The notes under the pieces: generated by a model
The model's input: the letters and a program-made list of their open reading frames with translations, nothing else
What the model was told of the DNA's origin: nothing
Databases searched by the model: none
Program-made: the position numbers and the translations under genes
Source of the DNA: Trueperaceae bacterium
GTDB taxonomy: Bacteria; Deinococcota; Deinococci; Deinococcales; Trueperaceae
Assembly (NCBI GenBank): GCA_003567075.1
Contig: PXAU01000406.1
Coordinates: 1-13,109, forward strand
Length of the DNA: 13,109 bases
Reading direction: 5' to 3'
Shown: positions 1 to 5,607 of the stretch, in pieces
Layout of the letters: each line of letters opens with the position of its first letter
How positions within the stretch are numbered: position 1 is the first letter of the stretch

Positions 1-237
1 ACCACGCGCATGGCGGCCGAGTTCTCGACGCTCGAGGAGTTCGACACGAGCATCGTCTCGAGCGAGGACTGCCTCAACGCGCTCATCGAGCGTTACGCCG
101 CCTACGCGGCCTCCACCCGCGTCGCCATCGAGCGCGCCAGCGAACTCGGTGACCCCACGAGCGAGGACCTCTTCACCGAGATCTCGCGCGTCATCGACAA
201 GGACCTCTACTTCCTCGAGTCGCACGTCCAGGGTTGA
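1..237 (+). CDS. dps: Dps-family DNA-binding ferritin, C-terminal part
   Basis: The reading frame is open from the window edge and ends at TGA 235-237, so only about the last 78 residues are present. The ending 'DLFTEISRVIDKDLYFLESH' matches the last helix of Dps ferritins, where a 'DLFTE.SR..DK.LWFLE.H' pattern is typical. The preceding 'ALIERYAAYAASTR' and 'ASELGDPTSED' segments fit the Dps helix before it. Dps proteins form dodecamers that oxidise and store iron using peroxide and, in many species, coat DNA during stress. The ferroxidase residues lie in the missing N-terminal part and cannot be checked. ATG at 10 is probably an internal methionine, because the frame continues upstream of it. 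The 3' end including the stop codon is duplicated in tandem just downstream. Confidence 0.85.
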   Translation, partial: TTRMAAEFSTLEEFDTSIVSSEDCLNALIERYAAYAASTRVAIERASELGDPTSEDLFTEISRVIDKDLYFLESHVQG

Positions 238-261
238 GCATCGCTCGTCCAGGGTTGAGCA
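220..261 (+). repeat. 21-bp tandem duplication covering the dps stop codon
   Basis: Positions 220-240 and 241-261 are head-to-tail copies of a 21-bp unit with one difference (A at 224, T at 245). The unit contains the dps stop codon TGA, so a second in-phase stop lies at 256-258. The copy carries the last few dps codons into the 3' untranslated region. Confidence 0.9.
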
Positions 262-280
262 TTCACCACGACACGTTCTC

Positions 281-332
281 GCGCGCCCGTGCCCGGCTGG
301 GCATGTGTCCCTTCCGACCGGCTCGGGCGCGC
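281..332 (+). terminator. Long hairpin after dps, possible terminator
   Basis: A perfect 9-bp inverted repeat (281-289 with 324-332) encloses a smaller hairpin with stem 290-294/299-303 and loop GGCT. It lies between the dps stop and the next promoter-like box. There is no T-run after it, so termination is inferred from position and stem strength only. Confidence 0.45.
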
Positions 333-335
333 ACA

Positions 336-341
336 TAACGT
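336..341 (+). promoter_or_regulatory. -10-like box TAACGT for the small gene at 349
   Basis: TAACGT fits the TANNNT pattern and ends 7 nt before ATG 349. That spacing places the transcription start at the start codon itself, as in leaderless Deinococcus genes. An AGGAG (342-346) also precedes the ATG, but only 2 nt separate them, which is too close for normal Shine-Dalgarno use. Confidence 0.5.
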
Positions 342-348
342 AGGAGTC

Positions 349-648
349 ATGCGGGCGCCGATTGGTTTCTGGGAACAAACTGTCACCACGCCGTTGCTAT
401 GCGAGCGCTACCGCTTGCTGAGCGAGCGACGGCGGCTCGTGCTGGAGGTCCAGCACCTTGCTGCTCGCATGGCGCGCGTCTCGCCGGGCGACGGTCAGAT
501 CTGGGATGGCAAGCGTGAAGCGCTGCTGCGAAGGCTCGAACCGGCCCCGCACCGCGCCAGCCTCGAGGTCTTGTGGCGCGACGTGCGCGCGCTGAGCGAA
601 CTGCTGGTCGCGGCGAGCCGCCGCTGGGTCGCGCTCGGCGCGCCCTGA
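349..648 (+). CDS. Small helical protein of unknown function (99 aa)
   Basis: I do not recognise this protein. ATG 349 was chosen over the in-frame GTG at 289 because of the TAACGT box 7 nt upstream and because 289 lies inside the hairpin region. The product is 99 aa, rich in Arg, Leu, Glu and Ala, with a pattern suited to two or three amphipathic helices and a short loop around 'SPGDGQIWDGK'. It has no obvious signal peptide or membrane segment. The first 25 codons are less GC-biased than the neighbouring genes. It stands alone between dps and a convergent nuclease gene. Its stop codon lies inside a duplicated 23-bp segment. It could be a lineage-specific helical protein, or a chance frame; the promoter geometry and codon pattern favour a real gene. 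Confidence 0.55.
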   Translation: MRAPIGFWEQTVTTPLLCERYRLLSERRRLVLEVQHLAARMARVSPGDGQIWDGKREALLRRLEPAPHRASLEVLWRDVRALSELLVAASRRWVALGAP

Positions 649-687
649 ACTCGGCGCACGCTTGGCTCGGCGCGCCCTGAACTCGGC
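633..687 (+). repeat. Direct repeat (23 bp, offset 32) covering a stop codon
   Basis: Positions 633-655 and 665-687 are identical over 23 bp with a 32-bp offset. The first copy contains the TGA (646-648) that ends the small gene. Each copy contains the 8-bp palindrome GGCGCGCC (637-644 and 669-676). Confidence 0.9.
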
Positions 688-728
688 ACACCATTCGATC
701 GTCCCACCGCTGCCGTCGGCGCGTGCAG

Positions 729-1157
729 CTAGGCCTCGAAGCCGCCGCCCTGCCCGCCGACGTCGTCCGAGAGCGCGTTCTGCTCAAGCACGTGGGGCGC
801 CACGAAGATGGGTGCTCCGGTGCGCACCGCCAACGCCAGCGCGTCCGACGGGCGCGCATCCAGGTCCAGGTGCACGCCGCCGCGCTCGAGCACCAGCATG
901 GCGTAGTAGGTGCCGTCGGCCACGTCGGTGATCTCGACCCGCGAGACCTTCGACCCGAGCAGCTCCAGCATCGACAGCATCAGGTCGTGCGTGAGGGGTC
1001 GTCCCGGACCCTCGCCCGCGCGGCCCGCGGCGATGGCGAGCGCCTGCATGGCGTCGATCACGATCGGCAGCAGGTCGCCTTCCGGCCCCTTGAGCAGCAC
1101 CAGGAACTGGTTCTCGTCGCCGGAGACGGCGATGTCTTCGAGGGTGACCTCGATCAT
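729..1157 (-). CDS. Bifunctional nuclease family protein (DUF151)
   Basis: The 142-aa product has the hallmarks of the DUF151/bifunctional nuclease family. These include 'LPIVIDAMQALAIA' near residues 30-43, 'RPLTHDLM' near 53-60, and the conserved 'DARPSDALALAVRTGAPI' stretch near residue 100. Plant members of the family were reported to have DNase and RNase activity; bacterial members are small soluble proteins whose cellular role is not well defined. ATG 1157 was chosen because the domain begins at once ('MIEVTLEDIAV') and a TACACT box lies 5 nt upstream. The longer open frame to 1301 runs into the divergent gatB gene. The C-terminus is a Gly-rich tail. It is divergent from gatB, with 53 bp between the start codons. 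Confidence 0.88.
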   Translation of the reverse strand: MIEVTLEDIAVSGDENQFLVLLKGPEGDLLPIVIDAMQALAIAAGRAGEGPGRPLTHDLMLSMLELLGSKVSRVEITDVADGTYYAMLVLERGGVHLDLDARPSDALALAVRTGAPIFVAPHVLEQNALSDDVGGQGGGFEA

Positions 1158-1162
1158 GCCCG

Positions 1163-1168
1163 AGTGTA
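1163..1168 (-). promoter_or_regulatory. -10-like box TACACT for the DUF151 gene
   Basis: On the minus strand TACACT ends 5 nt before ATG 1157, slightly closer than the other leaderless-type starts here. No convincing -35 hexamer is visible. Confidence 0.5.
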
Positions 1169-1197
1169 CCGCTCCCCGCGCACCGACACCGCCACGG

Positions 1198-1203
1198 TAG
1201 ACT
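1198..1203 (+). promoter_or_regulatory. -10-like box TAGACT for gatB
   Basis: TAGACT ends exactly 7 nt before ATG 1211, so transcription would begin at or next to the start codon. The same hexamer precedes the CYTH gene (10062-10067) and lies upstream of the EF-G-like gene (minus strand, 9925-9930). No clear -35 is visible. Confidence 0.6.
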
Positions 1204-1210
1204 CTCGCGC

Positions 1211-2797
1211 ATGAACGAGCGCGCCTCCGCCCGCGCTGCGGCCGGTGCCTCCGGTCGCTCAGCGGACCACCCAGACCGCGTCTCCGCCGGCGCGGCCGCA
1301 ACCAGCGCCGCCGCCGCGGGCTTCGAGGCGGTCATCGGGCTCGAGGTCCACCTGGCGCTACGCACGCGCAGCAAGCTCTTCTGCGGCTGCGCCGCCGACA
1401 CCTTCGGCGATCCCCCCAACCACCACGTCTGCCCGGTCTGCCTGGGCTTGCCCGGGGCCCTGCCGGTCACCAACGCCAGTGCCGTGGCGCTGGCGCTGCG
1501 CTTCGTGAGCGCGCTCGGTTGCCGCGTGCCCGCCGAGAGCCCGTTCGCGCGCAAGCACTACGTCTACCCCGACGCCCCGAAGAACTACCAGATCAGCCAG
1601 CAGCACGCGCCCCTGGGCGAGGACGGCCAGATCGACCTGCGCGACGGCCCGGGCGGCGAGGCCTTCGCCGGTCGCAGCGTCCGCATCCCCCGCTGCCACC
1701 TCGAGGAGGACGCCGGCCGCTTGATGCACCCGCCCTACGCGCCCTACAGCCTGGTGGACTTCAACCGTGCCGGCGCGCCGCTGCTGGAGATGGTGAGCGC
1801 CCCCGACCTGCGCTCGCCGGCCGAGGCGCGCACCTTCCTGGAACAGGTGCGGGCGCTGGCGCAGGCCCTGCAGGTGAGCGACGCAGCGCCCGAGCAGGGC
1901 AAGCTGCGCGCCGACGTGAACGTGTCGCTGCGGCGCCCCGGGGAGCCGCTCGGCACCAAGGTCGAGGTCAAGAACCTCAACTCCTTCCGGAGCGTCGAGG
2001 CGGCCCTCGAGAGCGAGCTGAAGCGCCAGGCCCGGCGCCTGCAGGACGGGCTGCCCATCGCGCAGGAGACGCGCGGCTGGAACGAGGGCGGGCAGCGCAG
2101 CTACGTCCTGCGGAGCAAGGAGGGCAGCGCCGACTACCGCTACCTGCCCGATCCCGACCTGCCGCCGCTGCGCATCTCGCCCGCCTACCTGGTGGAGGTG
2201 CGCGCGGCGGCGGTGCCCACGCCGGCCAGGATCCGCGAGCGCTACCTGGCGCTGGGACTGCGCCCGCAGGAGGCCGACCTCATCGCCTTCGACAGCGCCG
2301 CCCGCGCCAGCTTCGACGCGCTCCTCGACGCCGCCAGCGGGCACGCGTCGGCCCCGAGCGCGGCTGCCCTCGCCACCTGGTTCACGGTCGAGATCGGCGG
2401 CCTGCTGCGCGCCGAGGAACGCGACTGGCGCGCCGTGCTCGCGCCGGCCGCGGGCTTGGCGCGGCTGGCCGCGCTGGCCGAGGCTGGCACCATCAGCGGT
2501 CCCACCGTCAAGGCGCTGCTGCCCGAGGTGCTGGCCGGCGCCGATCCCGACGCGCTGGTGCGCGCGCGCGGCCTCGCCCAGATCAGCGACACGGCGGCGC
2601 TCGAGCGCCTGGTCGACGAGGTGATGGCGGCCCACCCGGACGTGGTGGCCGCCGCGCGGGCGCAGCCCAAGGCCCTCAACGCGCTGATGGGGCGGGTGAT
2701 GCAGGCCAGCCGTGGCCAGGCCAAGCCTGACGCGGTGCGCGCGCTGTTGGCCGAGCGGCTGGCGAGCGACCCGGACAGCGGGCGAGGGAGGTCGTAA
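1211..2797 (+). CDS. gatB: Asp-tRNA(Asn)/Glu-tRNA(Gln) amidotransferase subunit B
   Basis: GatB is the kinase/transamidation subunit of GatCAB, which phosphorylates misacylated Glu-tRNA(Gln) or Asp-tRNA(Asn) and converts it to Gln-tRNA or Asn-tRNA with ammonia from GatA. The catalytic cradle starts at residue 38 with 'FEAVIGLEVHL'. A CxC...CxxC zinc knuckle (C58, C60, C74, C77), 'ARKHYVYPDAPKNYQISQ', 'DFNRAGAPLLEMV' and 'ADVNVSLRRPG' are all present, and the C-terminus has the helical GatB/YqeY tail ending near 'RALLAERL'. At 528 aa it is longer than the usual ~475 because of an Ala/Ser-rich N-terminal extension. No ATG, GTG or TTG lies in frame between 1211 and the conserved domain, so the extension appears real. 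The stop is followed 1 nt later by the next gene's GTG, suggesting an operon. Confidence 0.97.
   Translation: MNERASARAAAGASGRSADHPDRVSAGAAATSAAAAGFEAVIGLEVHLALRTRSKLFCGCAADTFGDPPNHHVCPVCLGLPGALPVTNASAVALALRFVSALGCRVPAESPFARKHYVYPDAPKNYQISQQHAPLGEDGQIDLRDGPGGEAFAGRSVRIPRCHLEEDAGRLMHPPYAPYSLVDFNRAGAPLLEMVSAPDLRSPAEARTFLEQVRALAQALQVSDAAPEQGKLRADVNVSLRRPGEPLGTKVEVKNLNSFRSVEAALESELKRQARRLQDGLPIAQETRGWNEGGQRSYVLRSKEGSADYRYLPDPDLPPLRISPAYLVEVRAAAVPTPARIRERYLALGLRPQEADLIAFDSAARASFDALLDAASGHASAPSAAALATWFTVEIGGLLRAEERDWRAVLAPAAGLARLAALAEAGTISGPTVKALLPEVLAGADPDALVRARGLAQISDTAALERLVDEVMAAHPDVVAAARAQPKALNALMGRVMQASRGQAKPDAVRALLAERLASDPDSGRGRS
2786..2791 (+). promoter_or_regulatory. Shine-Dalgarno GGGAGG for the TolC-like gene
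   Basis: GGGAGG lies at the end of gatB, 7 nt before GTG 2799. It selects that GTG over the upstream ATG 2712, which overlaps gatB by 86 nt. Confidence 0.75.
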
Positions 2798-2798
2798 C

Positions 2799-4250
2799 GT
2801 GCTGCCTACCGCTGTGCCCTTCCCGCGCCTCGTCCGCACGGCCCTTCTCGCGCTGCTGCTGGCGCTGCTGCTGGCGCTGCTTCGCCCCTACGCCTTCGCG
2901 GGCTCGCCGCATGCCGCCTCCGCGCCGCACGATCCCCATCAGCACCCGCTGTGGGGCCCGGCCTTCGCGGCCGAGGCCGCGGCGGTCGCGGCCGACGCGC
3001 CCGCCCGCGCAGCCGCCGCCGACGCGGTCATGCGCAGCGCCTACGGCCTCTCCGGCTGGGCGCAGGCGCGGCCCAGCGTGGCGTGGCGCTCCAGCGCGCC
3101 CGAGGCCAGCCCGGGCCTGGCGCTGAGCGCCGGCGCGCGCTGGCGCGACGACCCGGTGGCGCTCCATGTCGCGCTGCTCGATCAGCACCGCGGCGACGTC
3201 GCCGCCCACGAGCGGGCGCTGCGCGCGGTGCGGGCCGTCACCAGCGCCTACCTCGGCCTGCGGCGTACGCACCTGGCGCTGGAGCTGGCCGCCGCGCGCC
3301 TGCCGGACCGGCAGGCGACCCTGGCGCGGGCCGAGGCGAGCGCCCTGGACGGTCGCGCCAGCACCACGCAGCGCGACGTGGCGGCGCTCGAACTGGCGCG
3401 GGCCGAGGCGGCGGTGGCGCGCGCCGCGCTCGATCTGGACGCCGCGCAGCACGAGGCCGCCCGCCTCGGGTTGGACATCCGCGCGGCGGCAGCGCAGCAC
3501 CAGGCGCTGCTGCAGCCCGAACCGCTGGAGGGCTGGCGGCTGCCGGCACCGCCGGACGAGCTGCCGCACGAGACGCTTCGGCGGCGCGAACTGGAACGCG
3601 ACCTGGCGGCGGCGCGAGCCGAGCGGCGCGGCGGCTGGTCGCTGCTCGACGACGTGCGCCTCGAGGGCAGCTGGAGCGATTCGGGCACGCGGCTGCGAGC
3701 CGGTGCCGGACTCGACGAGGGGCGCCCCAACGCCTGGGCCGACGTCACCTGGACCGGCCGTGGCAGCGACGCCTGGTCGATCGGCCTCTCCGCCCGCCTG
3801 CGCGTCGACGACGGCTGGGAGGCCGAGCGCCAGCGCAGCGAGCGCATCCTGGCCGAGGCCGAAGCAGCGCTGGCCGACGCCCGGTCCCAGGCCGACTGGG
3901 AAGCGGCGCAAGCCCGTCGGGCCCTGGCCGAGGTCGAGCAGGACGTGCGCTTCGCCGAGACCGCGCTGGCCCTGGGCCGCGCCGCCTTGCGCGAGTTGGG
4001 AGCGGAACTGGCGGAGGCCCGGTCCGAGCAACGCCAGGCCGACCGCGCCGGCGACGAGTCGCTGGCTACCGAGGCGGCCGCGCGGGTGACGCGCTTCGAG
4101 AGCGCCTACCGCCGCGCCGAACTCGGCCACCAACGCGAACGTGACGCCTTCCTGCGTGCCTGGGAGCGCTACCTGCGCGAAGCCGAGCGGCTCTGGGCCG
4201 GGCTCGGCTGGCCCTTCGGCGTCAGCTTGGGCGGGCACGTCGGCGAGTGA
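2799..4250 (+). CDS. Exported coiled-coil protein, probably TolC-type outer-membrane efflux protein
   Basis: GTG 2799 with the GGGAGG ribosome site gives a 483-aa protein. Residues 1-34 form a clear signal peptide: 'PFPRLVRTA', a Leu/Ala core, and a likely cleavage after AFA. The mature part has two long helical, coiled-coil-like arms (about 130-235 and 345-465). Between them is a Gly/Trp/Arg-rich, beta-prone stretch (about 280-340, e.g. 'DDVRLEGSWSDSG', 'AWSIGLSARL'). This duplicated helix-strand layout is typical of TolC proteins, which form trimeric tunnels exporting drugs or proteins. Sequence motifs are weak, so assignment rests on architecture. No inner-membrane pump or adaptor gene is nearby; coupling to gatB is probably only transcriptional. 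I see no cysteine. Alternatives: a periplasmic coiled-coil protein of another family. Confidence 0.62.
   Translation: MLPTAVPFPRLVRTALLALLLALLLALLRPYAFAGSPHAASAPHDPHQHPLWGPAFAAEAAAVAADAPARAAAADAVMRSAYGLSGWAQARPSVAWRSSAPEASPGLALSAGARWRDDPVALHVALLDQHRGDVAAHERALRAVRAVTSAYLGLRRTHLALELAAARLPDRQATLARAEASALDGRASTTQRDVAALELARAEAAVARAALDLDAAQHEAARLGLDIRAAAAQHQALLQPEPLEGWRLPAPPDELPHETLRRRELERDLAAARAERRGGWSLLDDVRLEGSWSDSGTRLRAGAGLDEGRPNAWADVTWTGRGSDAWSIGLSARLRVDDGWEAERQRSERILAEAEAALADARSQADWEAAQARRALAEVEQDVRFAETALALGRAALRELGAELAEARSEQRQADRAGDESLATEAAARVTRFESAYRRAELGHQRERDAFLRAWERYLREAERLWAGLGWPFGVSLGGHVGE
2850..2881 (+). repeat. 12-bp in-frame tandem repeat in a signal-peptide core
   Basis: A 12-bp unit (GCGCTGCTGCTG) occurs twice perfectly (2850-2861, 2862-2873) and a third time in part (2874-2881). 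It encodes Ala-Leu-Leu-Leu repeats in the hydrophobic core of the TolC-like protein's signal peptide. Copy-number change would keep the frame. Confidence 0.85.
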
Positions 4251-4269
4251 CGGCGGCGCCCGCGCCGTC
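4249..4269. terminator. Hairpin between convergent genes, likely bidirectional terminator
   Basis: A 7-bp perfect stem (4249-4255 with 4263-4269, 7-nt loop) spans the 19-bp gap between the TolC-like gene and the NYN gene and touches the TolC-like stop codon. It lacks a clear T-run on either strand. Confidence 0.5.
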
Positions 4270-4815
4270 TCACGCCCGGTTCGGTTCCACGAACACGTCC
4301 TCCACGTCGCTCAAGTGCACGAAGCGATCGGCCAGGTCGATCAGCGACTGCGCGGTCGCCTCGCGGAAAGCCAGCACCTCGACCCGCAGGCCGCGCTGTT
4401 GCGCCAGCTCCAGCAGCGGCACGAAGTCGCCGTCGCCCGAGGCCAGCACCACGACGTCCAGGCCGTCCCAGGCGCGCACGATGTCGGCAGCGATCCCCAT
4501 GTCCCAATCGCCCTCCAGCACCAGCCGGCCTTCGCCATCGCCGCGGTGCACCCGTACCACCCGGCGCCGCACGCGGTAGCCCAGCGCCGAGAGGCGCGTC
4601 ACGAAGCCGTAGGCGTTGGTGGCGCCCTCGCGCTCCACCACGTAGGCGGTGGCGGACTTCAGCCGGCGGCCGCGCTCGGCCAGCGCCAGCAGCCGCTCGT
4701 AGTCGAGGTTGCGCCCCGCGGCGTCGCGCGCCGCGTAGTAGAGGTTCTGGGTGTCCACGAAGAGCGCCACGCGCTGCTCCGCGTGCTCGCCCGGCAGCCG
4801 CGGCAGCAGGCTCAC
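4270..4815 (-). CDS. NYN-domain (LabA-like, PIN-fold) putative nuclease
   Basis: The 181-aa product is essentially one NYN/LabA-like domain (DUF88 type), a PIN-related fold that usually binds metal and cleaves RNA. The acidic metal-binding set is visible: D21 in 'VALFVDTQNLYYAAR', D105 in 'EGDWDMGIAADI', and D128/D130 in 'ASGDGDFVPLLELA'. After these come the standard 'GLRVEVLAF' strand and the C-terminal 'LADRFVHLSDV' segment. This class is common in bacteria; substrates are mostly unknown. GTG 4815 is taken as the start because it directly precedes the domain and overlaps TGA in a GTGA motif that is the third copy of a 23-bp repeat. It is downstream of the GNAT gene and almost certainly co-transcribed with it. 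Confidence 0.88.
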   Translation of the reverse strand: MSLLPRLPGEHAEQRVALFVDTQNLYYAARDAAGRNLDYERLLALAERGRRLKSATAYVVEREGATNAYGFVTRLSALGYRVRRRVVRVHRGDGEGRLVLEGDWDMGIAADIVRAWDGLDVVVLASGDGDFVPLLELAQQRGLRVEVLAFREATAQSLIDLADRFVHLSDVEDVFVEPNRA

Positions 4816-4861
4816 GCCGCCACCCGCAGCGCGCTCACGCCGCCACCCGGAGCAGGCTCAC
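4804..4861 (-). repeat. 23-bp tandem repeat forming a chain of GTGA stop/start overlaps
   Basis: On the minus strand, units begin with GTGAGC at 4861, 4838 and 4815, exactly 23 nt apart. The first two units (4861-4839 and 4838-4816) match at 20 of 23 positions; the third matches only at its start before diverging into the NYN coding sequence. TGA in unit 1 is the GNAT stop and GTG in unit 3 is the NYN start. Units 1 and 2 each open an 8-codon frame (MSLLRVAA and MSALRVAA) whose TGA overlaps the next GTG. GGGTGG precedes the second and third GTG by 4 nt. Confidence 0.85.
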
Positions 4862-5433
4862 GCCGGCGCCTCAGGGGCGACCAGGTGCTTGGCCATGATC
4901 AGGTTGTCCTCGAAGCCCGCGCCGGTGTCGATCTGGCCGCGCTCGACGCCCTCGACGACGTAGCCGCAGCGTTGGTAGAGGGCCAGCGCGCCGGCGTTGC
5001 CGGCGCGCACGTGCAACGACAGCTTACGCACGCTCTGCTCGCGCGCCCACGCCTCGGCCTGCGCCATGAGCGCGCTACCCACCCCACGGCGCCGCTCGCC
5101 CGCGGCCACCGCCACGGTCACGAGCGCAACGTGCTGCAGCCTCTCGGGGTACAGGCGGCCCACCTCGCACCACCCGACCAGCGCGCCGCCGCGCTCGGCC
5201 AGCCACACCACCGCGCGATGGCGCGGCTGCACCTGCAGCCGGCCCGCCAGGGCCGCTTCGGCAGGCGGCCCGTCGCCCACGAACCAGCGTCCCTCCTCGT
5301 AGATGCTTCGCTGCAGGGCGTGCCAGGCGCGGGCGTCACGGCGCCGTGCCGCTCGCAGCCGCACGCCGCTCCGGGCGAACGCCGACGCGGTACCCGCAGG
5401 CGATCCGGGGTTCGGACTCGTCGGATGCTCCAC
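4858..5433 (-). CDS. GNAT-family N-acetyltransferase
   Basis: The 191-aa protein belongs to the Gcn5-related acetyltransferases, which move an acetyl group from acetyl-CoA to an amine. The acetyl-CoA pyrophosphate-binding motif is 'AGERRRGVGSALM' (about 111-123), preceded by the 'ALVTVAVA' strand. The motif B region 'LHVRAGNAGALALYQRCGY' (about 140-158) is typical of RimI-like and small-molecule acetyltransferases. The final 'GAGFEDNLIMAKHL' fits the last strands. The acceptor cannot be predicted. GTG 5433 was chosen because the minus-strand box TATCCT ends 6 nt before it, matching the other leaderless-type starts; the much longer open frame upstream is antisense to metK. The stop overlaps the first GTGA repeat linking it to the NYN gene. 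It is divergent from metK. Confidence 0.9.
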   Translation of the reverse strand: MEHPTSPNPGSPAGTASAFARSGVRLRAARRRDARAWHALQRSIYEEGRWFVGDGPPAEAALAGRLQVQPRHRAVVWLAERGGALVGWCEVGRLYPERLQHVALVTVAVAAGERRRGVGSALMAQAEAWAREQSVRKLSLHVRAGNAGALALYQRCGYVVEGVERGQIDTGAGFEDNLIMAKHLVAPEAPA

Positions 5434-5439
5434 GACGGC

Positions 5440-5445
5440 AGGATA
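5440..5445 (-). promoter_or_regulatory. -10-like box TATCCT for the GNAT gene
   Basis: The minus-strand hexamer TATCCT ends 6 nt before GTG 5433. The geometry predicts a leaderless transcript beginning at that GTG. Confidence 0.55.
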
Positions 5446-5490
5446 GCAACCGCGCTCGGGCGCTCGGCCACGGTGGTGACGCACGCCTCC

Positions 5491-5499
5491 TGGTATGGT
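5491..5499 (+). promoter_or_regulatory. Extended -10 promoter TGGTATGGT upstream of metK
   Basis: TATGGT (5494-5499) is preceded by TGG, giving an extended -10 (TGn-TATGGT). Transcription would start near 5506, leaving a leader of about 100 nt before metK. No clear -35 is visible, which is acceptable for extended -10 promoters. Confidence 0.5.
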
Positions 5500-5505
5500 C
5501 GGCGC

Positions 5506-5607
5506 GGTCGATGCGAACGGTGTCGGCGAGCGCCAGCGAACGGCCGCAGCCCAGGCATCGACGCACGGCGCGCGCACGGCTGCCGCGCCGCCGGCATGGA
5601 GGCACCC
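5506..5607 (+). promoter_or_regulatory. Structured metK leader, candidate cis-regulatory RNA
   Basis: Directly after the predicted start of transcription, a perfect 8-bp inverted repeat (5507-5514 with 5555-5562) encloses about 40 nt. That interior contains two small potential hairpins (GGC-GAGC-GCC and GGC-CGCA-GCC) and two copies of GCGAACGG (5513-5520, 5536-5543). A second hairpin (stem 5567-5572/5584-5589) ends 8 nt before the GGAGG ribosome site. I do not recognise a known SAM riboswitch class in it. Confidence 0.35.
5598..5602 (+). promoter_or_regulatory. Shine-Dalgarno GGAGG that sets the metK start
   Basis: GGAGG lies 5 nt before GTG 5608. It overlaps the alternative ATG 5596, so using the GTG is the more natural reading. 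Confidence 0.7.

Noticed and set aside
220..261. Possible CRISPR or attachment-site repeat
   Set aside because: Only two directly abutting copies without spacers, no integrase or cas gene nearby; it is a simple tandem duplication of a gene end.
637..676. GGCGCGCC palindromes as regulator sites
   Set aside because: Both copies are part of the duplicated segment at a gene's 3' end, not next to a promoter, and such GC palindromes are common in this DNA.
1358..2839. 493-codon open frame opposite gatB
   Set aside because: Antisense shadow of a recognised gatB; no domain features and typical composition of a complementary frame in high-GC DNA.
2676..4238. 520-codon open frame opposite the TolC-like gene
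   Set aside because: The plus-strand frame has a proper signal peptide, a Shine-Dalgarno site and helical periodicity; the minus-strand frame has Gly/Arg/Gln-rich composition and no domain.
4141..5595. Upstream part of the metK open frame
   Set aside because: The frame is open for 485 codons before metK but is antisense to the NYN and GNAT genes; metK homology starts at about 5608 with a good ribosome site.
5506..5607. metK leader as a SAM-I riboswitch
   Set aside because: I could not match the conserved SAM-I core or the other SAM classes I know, so it is reported only as an unassigned structured leader.
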